Below are positions 7,067 through 7,924 of a DNA stretch of 7,924 bases, one piece after another. Source of the stretch: an uncultured Hyphomicrobiales bacterium (GTDB lineage Bacteria; Pseudomonadota; Alphaproteobacteria; Rhizobiales; Beijerinckiaceae); the NCBI GenBank assembly GCA_903916165.1, contig CAIWVR010000140.1, positions 1 to 7,924 of the forward strand. Direction: 5' to 3'. Position numbers and translations under genes: made by a program. Under the pieces are notes generated by a model. It was not told where the DNA came from, did not search any database, and saw only the letters and a list, made by a program, of their open reading frames with translations. How positions within the stretch are numbered: position 1 is the stretch's first letter; each line of letters opens with the position of its first letter.

Positions 7067-7696
7067 AAGACGCCGGTGCAGGAAGTGCCAGTCGTCGGGA
7101 TCGTCGTCGACATGGTCGGCGAAAGCGATGCGCAGCGTTTCGAGCTGGAAACTGAAGTCGGCCAGCGGCATGGCCAGCCCGAGGCCAATCGCCTTGATAT
7201 AGGCCTCCTTCAGCGTCCAGAATGCGAAGAAGCAGTCTCGCCGGTCCGTCTCGGCGGCCAAGGCGAGCTGGCGGCGTTCATCGACGGCGAAGAAGCGCTC
7301 GGCGATATTCAGAAGATCGCTGTCGCGCGCCATCCATTCGACATCGACGCCGACATCGACGTCCTGCGTCATCGCCACTGCCGCGAGCCCGCGGGTGTGT
7401 GACAGGTTGATGCGAAGTCTGGGCGCGCTTGCCGCGAGCACCGCCTCCGGCTTGCCATGCGCGCCCGTCGTGAAGGCGAAATCATGCGCGCTGCCGCCGA
7501 CGGCGCGCGCCAGCATGTCGCGCATCAGCGCGTGGCCGACGATGTAGACGCTCCGGTCGCGCTCGAAATGGAAACGCGCGGCACGGGCGCGCTCCTCGTC
7601 GGACAAAGTCTGCGACAGCAGCGCCAGACCGTCGGCGTCGAGCGCCGCAGTCTCGATATATTCGACCGTGACGGTCTGGCGGCCGCTCGCGTGCAT
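6965..7696 (-). CDS. Sfp-type 4'-phosphopantetheinyl transferase
   Basis: This enzyme transfers the 4'-phosphopantetheine arm of coenzyme A onto a serine of carrier proteins (fatty-acid, polyketide or non-ribosomal peptide synthesis), turning apo into holo forms. The 243 residues match the two-subdomain Sfp type rather than the about 120-residue AcpS type. Visible motifs are GHALMRDML (54-62), the GKP motif (81-83), INLSHTRGL (96-104, the CoA phosphate-contact region), DVGVDVEWM (114-122, with Mg ligands D118 and E120), AERFFAVDE (132-140), and FWTLKEAYIKAIGLGL (159-174, with E164 and K168). All catalytic residues are present. I chose ATG 7696 because CTCCTT at 7706-7711 reads AAGGAG on this strand, nine bases upstream. 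A TTG at 7753 would extend the protein by 19 unconserved residues. It is convergent with grpE. No carrier protein or synthase is in the window, so the target is unknown. Confidence 0.93.
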   Translation of the reverse strand: MHASGRQTVTVEYIETAALDADGLALLSQTLSDEERARAARFHFERDRSVYIVGHALMRDMLARAVGGSAHDFAFTTGAHGKPEAVLAASAPRLRINLSHTRGLAAVAMTQDVDVGVDVEWMARDSDLLNIAERFFAVDERRQLALAAETDRRDCFFAFWTLKEAYIKAIGLGLAMPLADFSFQLETLRIAFADHVDDDPDDWHFLHRRLSHDHALSLAVRHKGGPAPDVQITPTDLARLLRG

Positions 7697-7705
7697 GGTG
7701 TCGCG

Positions 7706-7711
7706 CTCCTT
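7706..7711 (-). promoter_or_regulatory. Ribosome binding site of the phosphopantetheinyl transferase
   Basis: It reads AAGGAG on the minus strand, nine bases before ATG 7696. It decides for this start over the upstream in-frame TTG at 7753. Confidence 0.65.
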
Positions 7712-7724
7712 GATGCTGGCACTA

Positions 7725-7753
7725 AAACTAGTCGCCGACGGGACGCGGGGCAA
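7725..7753 (-). promoter_or_regulatory. Possible promoter of the phosphopantetheinyl transferase
   Basis: On the minus strand TTGCCC (7753-7748) is followed after 17 bases by TAGTTT (7730-7725). These match the -35 and -10 hexamers at four and three of six positions with ideal spacing. Transcription would start near 7718, leaving a short leader that carries the AAGGAG site. If real, it rules out the TTG at 7753 as the start codon. Confidence 0.35.
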
Positions 7754-7838
7754 ATCTCAGCCGACCCGCAGCGGCAGTCGTTCAAGGCTGCGCGCGTTCA
7801 AGATTTGTTCCGGCGTCACTTTGCAGCTGGAGCCTCAC

Positions 7839-7924
7839 TTAAAATATCCTTGGCGCGGCCTTGTGCATGTCGCGCCACACATTCTTTTGGCCTGCGACGG
7901 CGATGTTCGTGTGCGCGGGCTCTT
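7839..7924 (-). CDS. Possible 3' end of a minus-strand gene running in from the right edge
   Basis: On the minus strand one frame is open from the window edge for 27 full codons and ends at TAA (7841-7839). The visible C-terminus includes AVAGQKNVWRDMHKAAPRIF. About 21 of 27 codons end in G or C, like the real genes here, whereas the next frame, also open across this stretch, has far fewer. That supports coding in this frame. I recognise no family from so short a tail. If real, the gene lies upstream of the phosphopantetheinyl transferase on the same strand, with a gap of about 142 bases that I can assign to no confident gene. Confidence 0.35.
   Translation of the reverse strand, partial: EPAHTNIAVAGQKNVWRDMHKAAPRIF

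Noticed and set aside
7697..7753. TTG 7753 as the start of the phosphopantetheinyl transferase.
   Set aside because: The extra 19 residues lack family features, a ribosome binding site sits before ATG 7696, and a plausible promoter overlaps the TTG.

Overview
The window looks like part of the chromosome of a GC-rich alphaproteobacterium, most likely from the order Hyphomicrobiales (Rhizobiales). The evidence is strong G/C bias at third codon positions, an rsmI-yraN-(x)-gshB gene order of the kind I recall from that order, a 943-residue GlnD of alphaproteobacterial type, and a long palindromic repeat of the CGTCATTGCGAGGAGC kind that I recall from genomes of this group. I cannot name the genus.

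Region 1 (1-2039, plus strand): the C-terminal half of RsmI (16S rRNA methyltransferase) enters from the left edge. It is overlapped by 4 bases by yraN (YraN/UPF0102 nuclease-fold protein, TTG start). A secreted protein of unknown function follows, with an SPOR-like N-terminal part and a VCBS/FG-GAP-like calcium-site motif. Region 2 (2040-2235) has no gene but holds a good imperfect hairpin, a 14-base tandem repeat and a weak possible promoter. Region 3 (2236-3180) is gshB, glutathione synthetase. Region 4 (3181-3359) is filled mainly by a 94-base palindromic repeat and ends in a weak possible promoter that would leave glnD almost leaderless. Region 5 (3360-6874) holds glnD, the nitrogen-status sensor, followed after 56 bases by grpE, the DnaK nucleotide exchange factor. 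Region 6 (6875-7924) holds, on the minus strand, an Sfp-type 4'-phosphopantetheinyl transferase convergent with grpE. Next to it are a short hairpin, a doubtful small plus-strand frame and, at the right edge, what may be the last 27 codons of another minus-strand gene.

The genes are mainly housekeeping: ribosome modification, glutathione synthesis, PII-based nitrogen sensing, protein folding and carrier-protein activation. They do not form one pathway. I see no CRISPR array, transposase, integrase, phage gene, toxin-antitoxin pair, tRNA or rRNA, and no clear undescribed system. The points most worth a second look are the non-coding structures (2061-2167, 3206-3299, 6881-6904), the uncharacterised secreted protein at 858-2039, and the glnD-grpE arrangement without hrcA.
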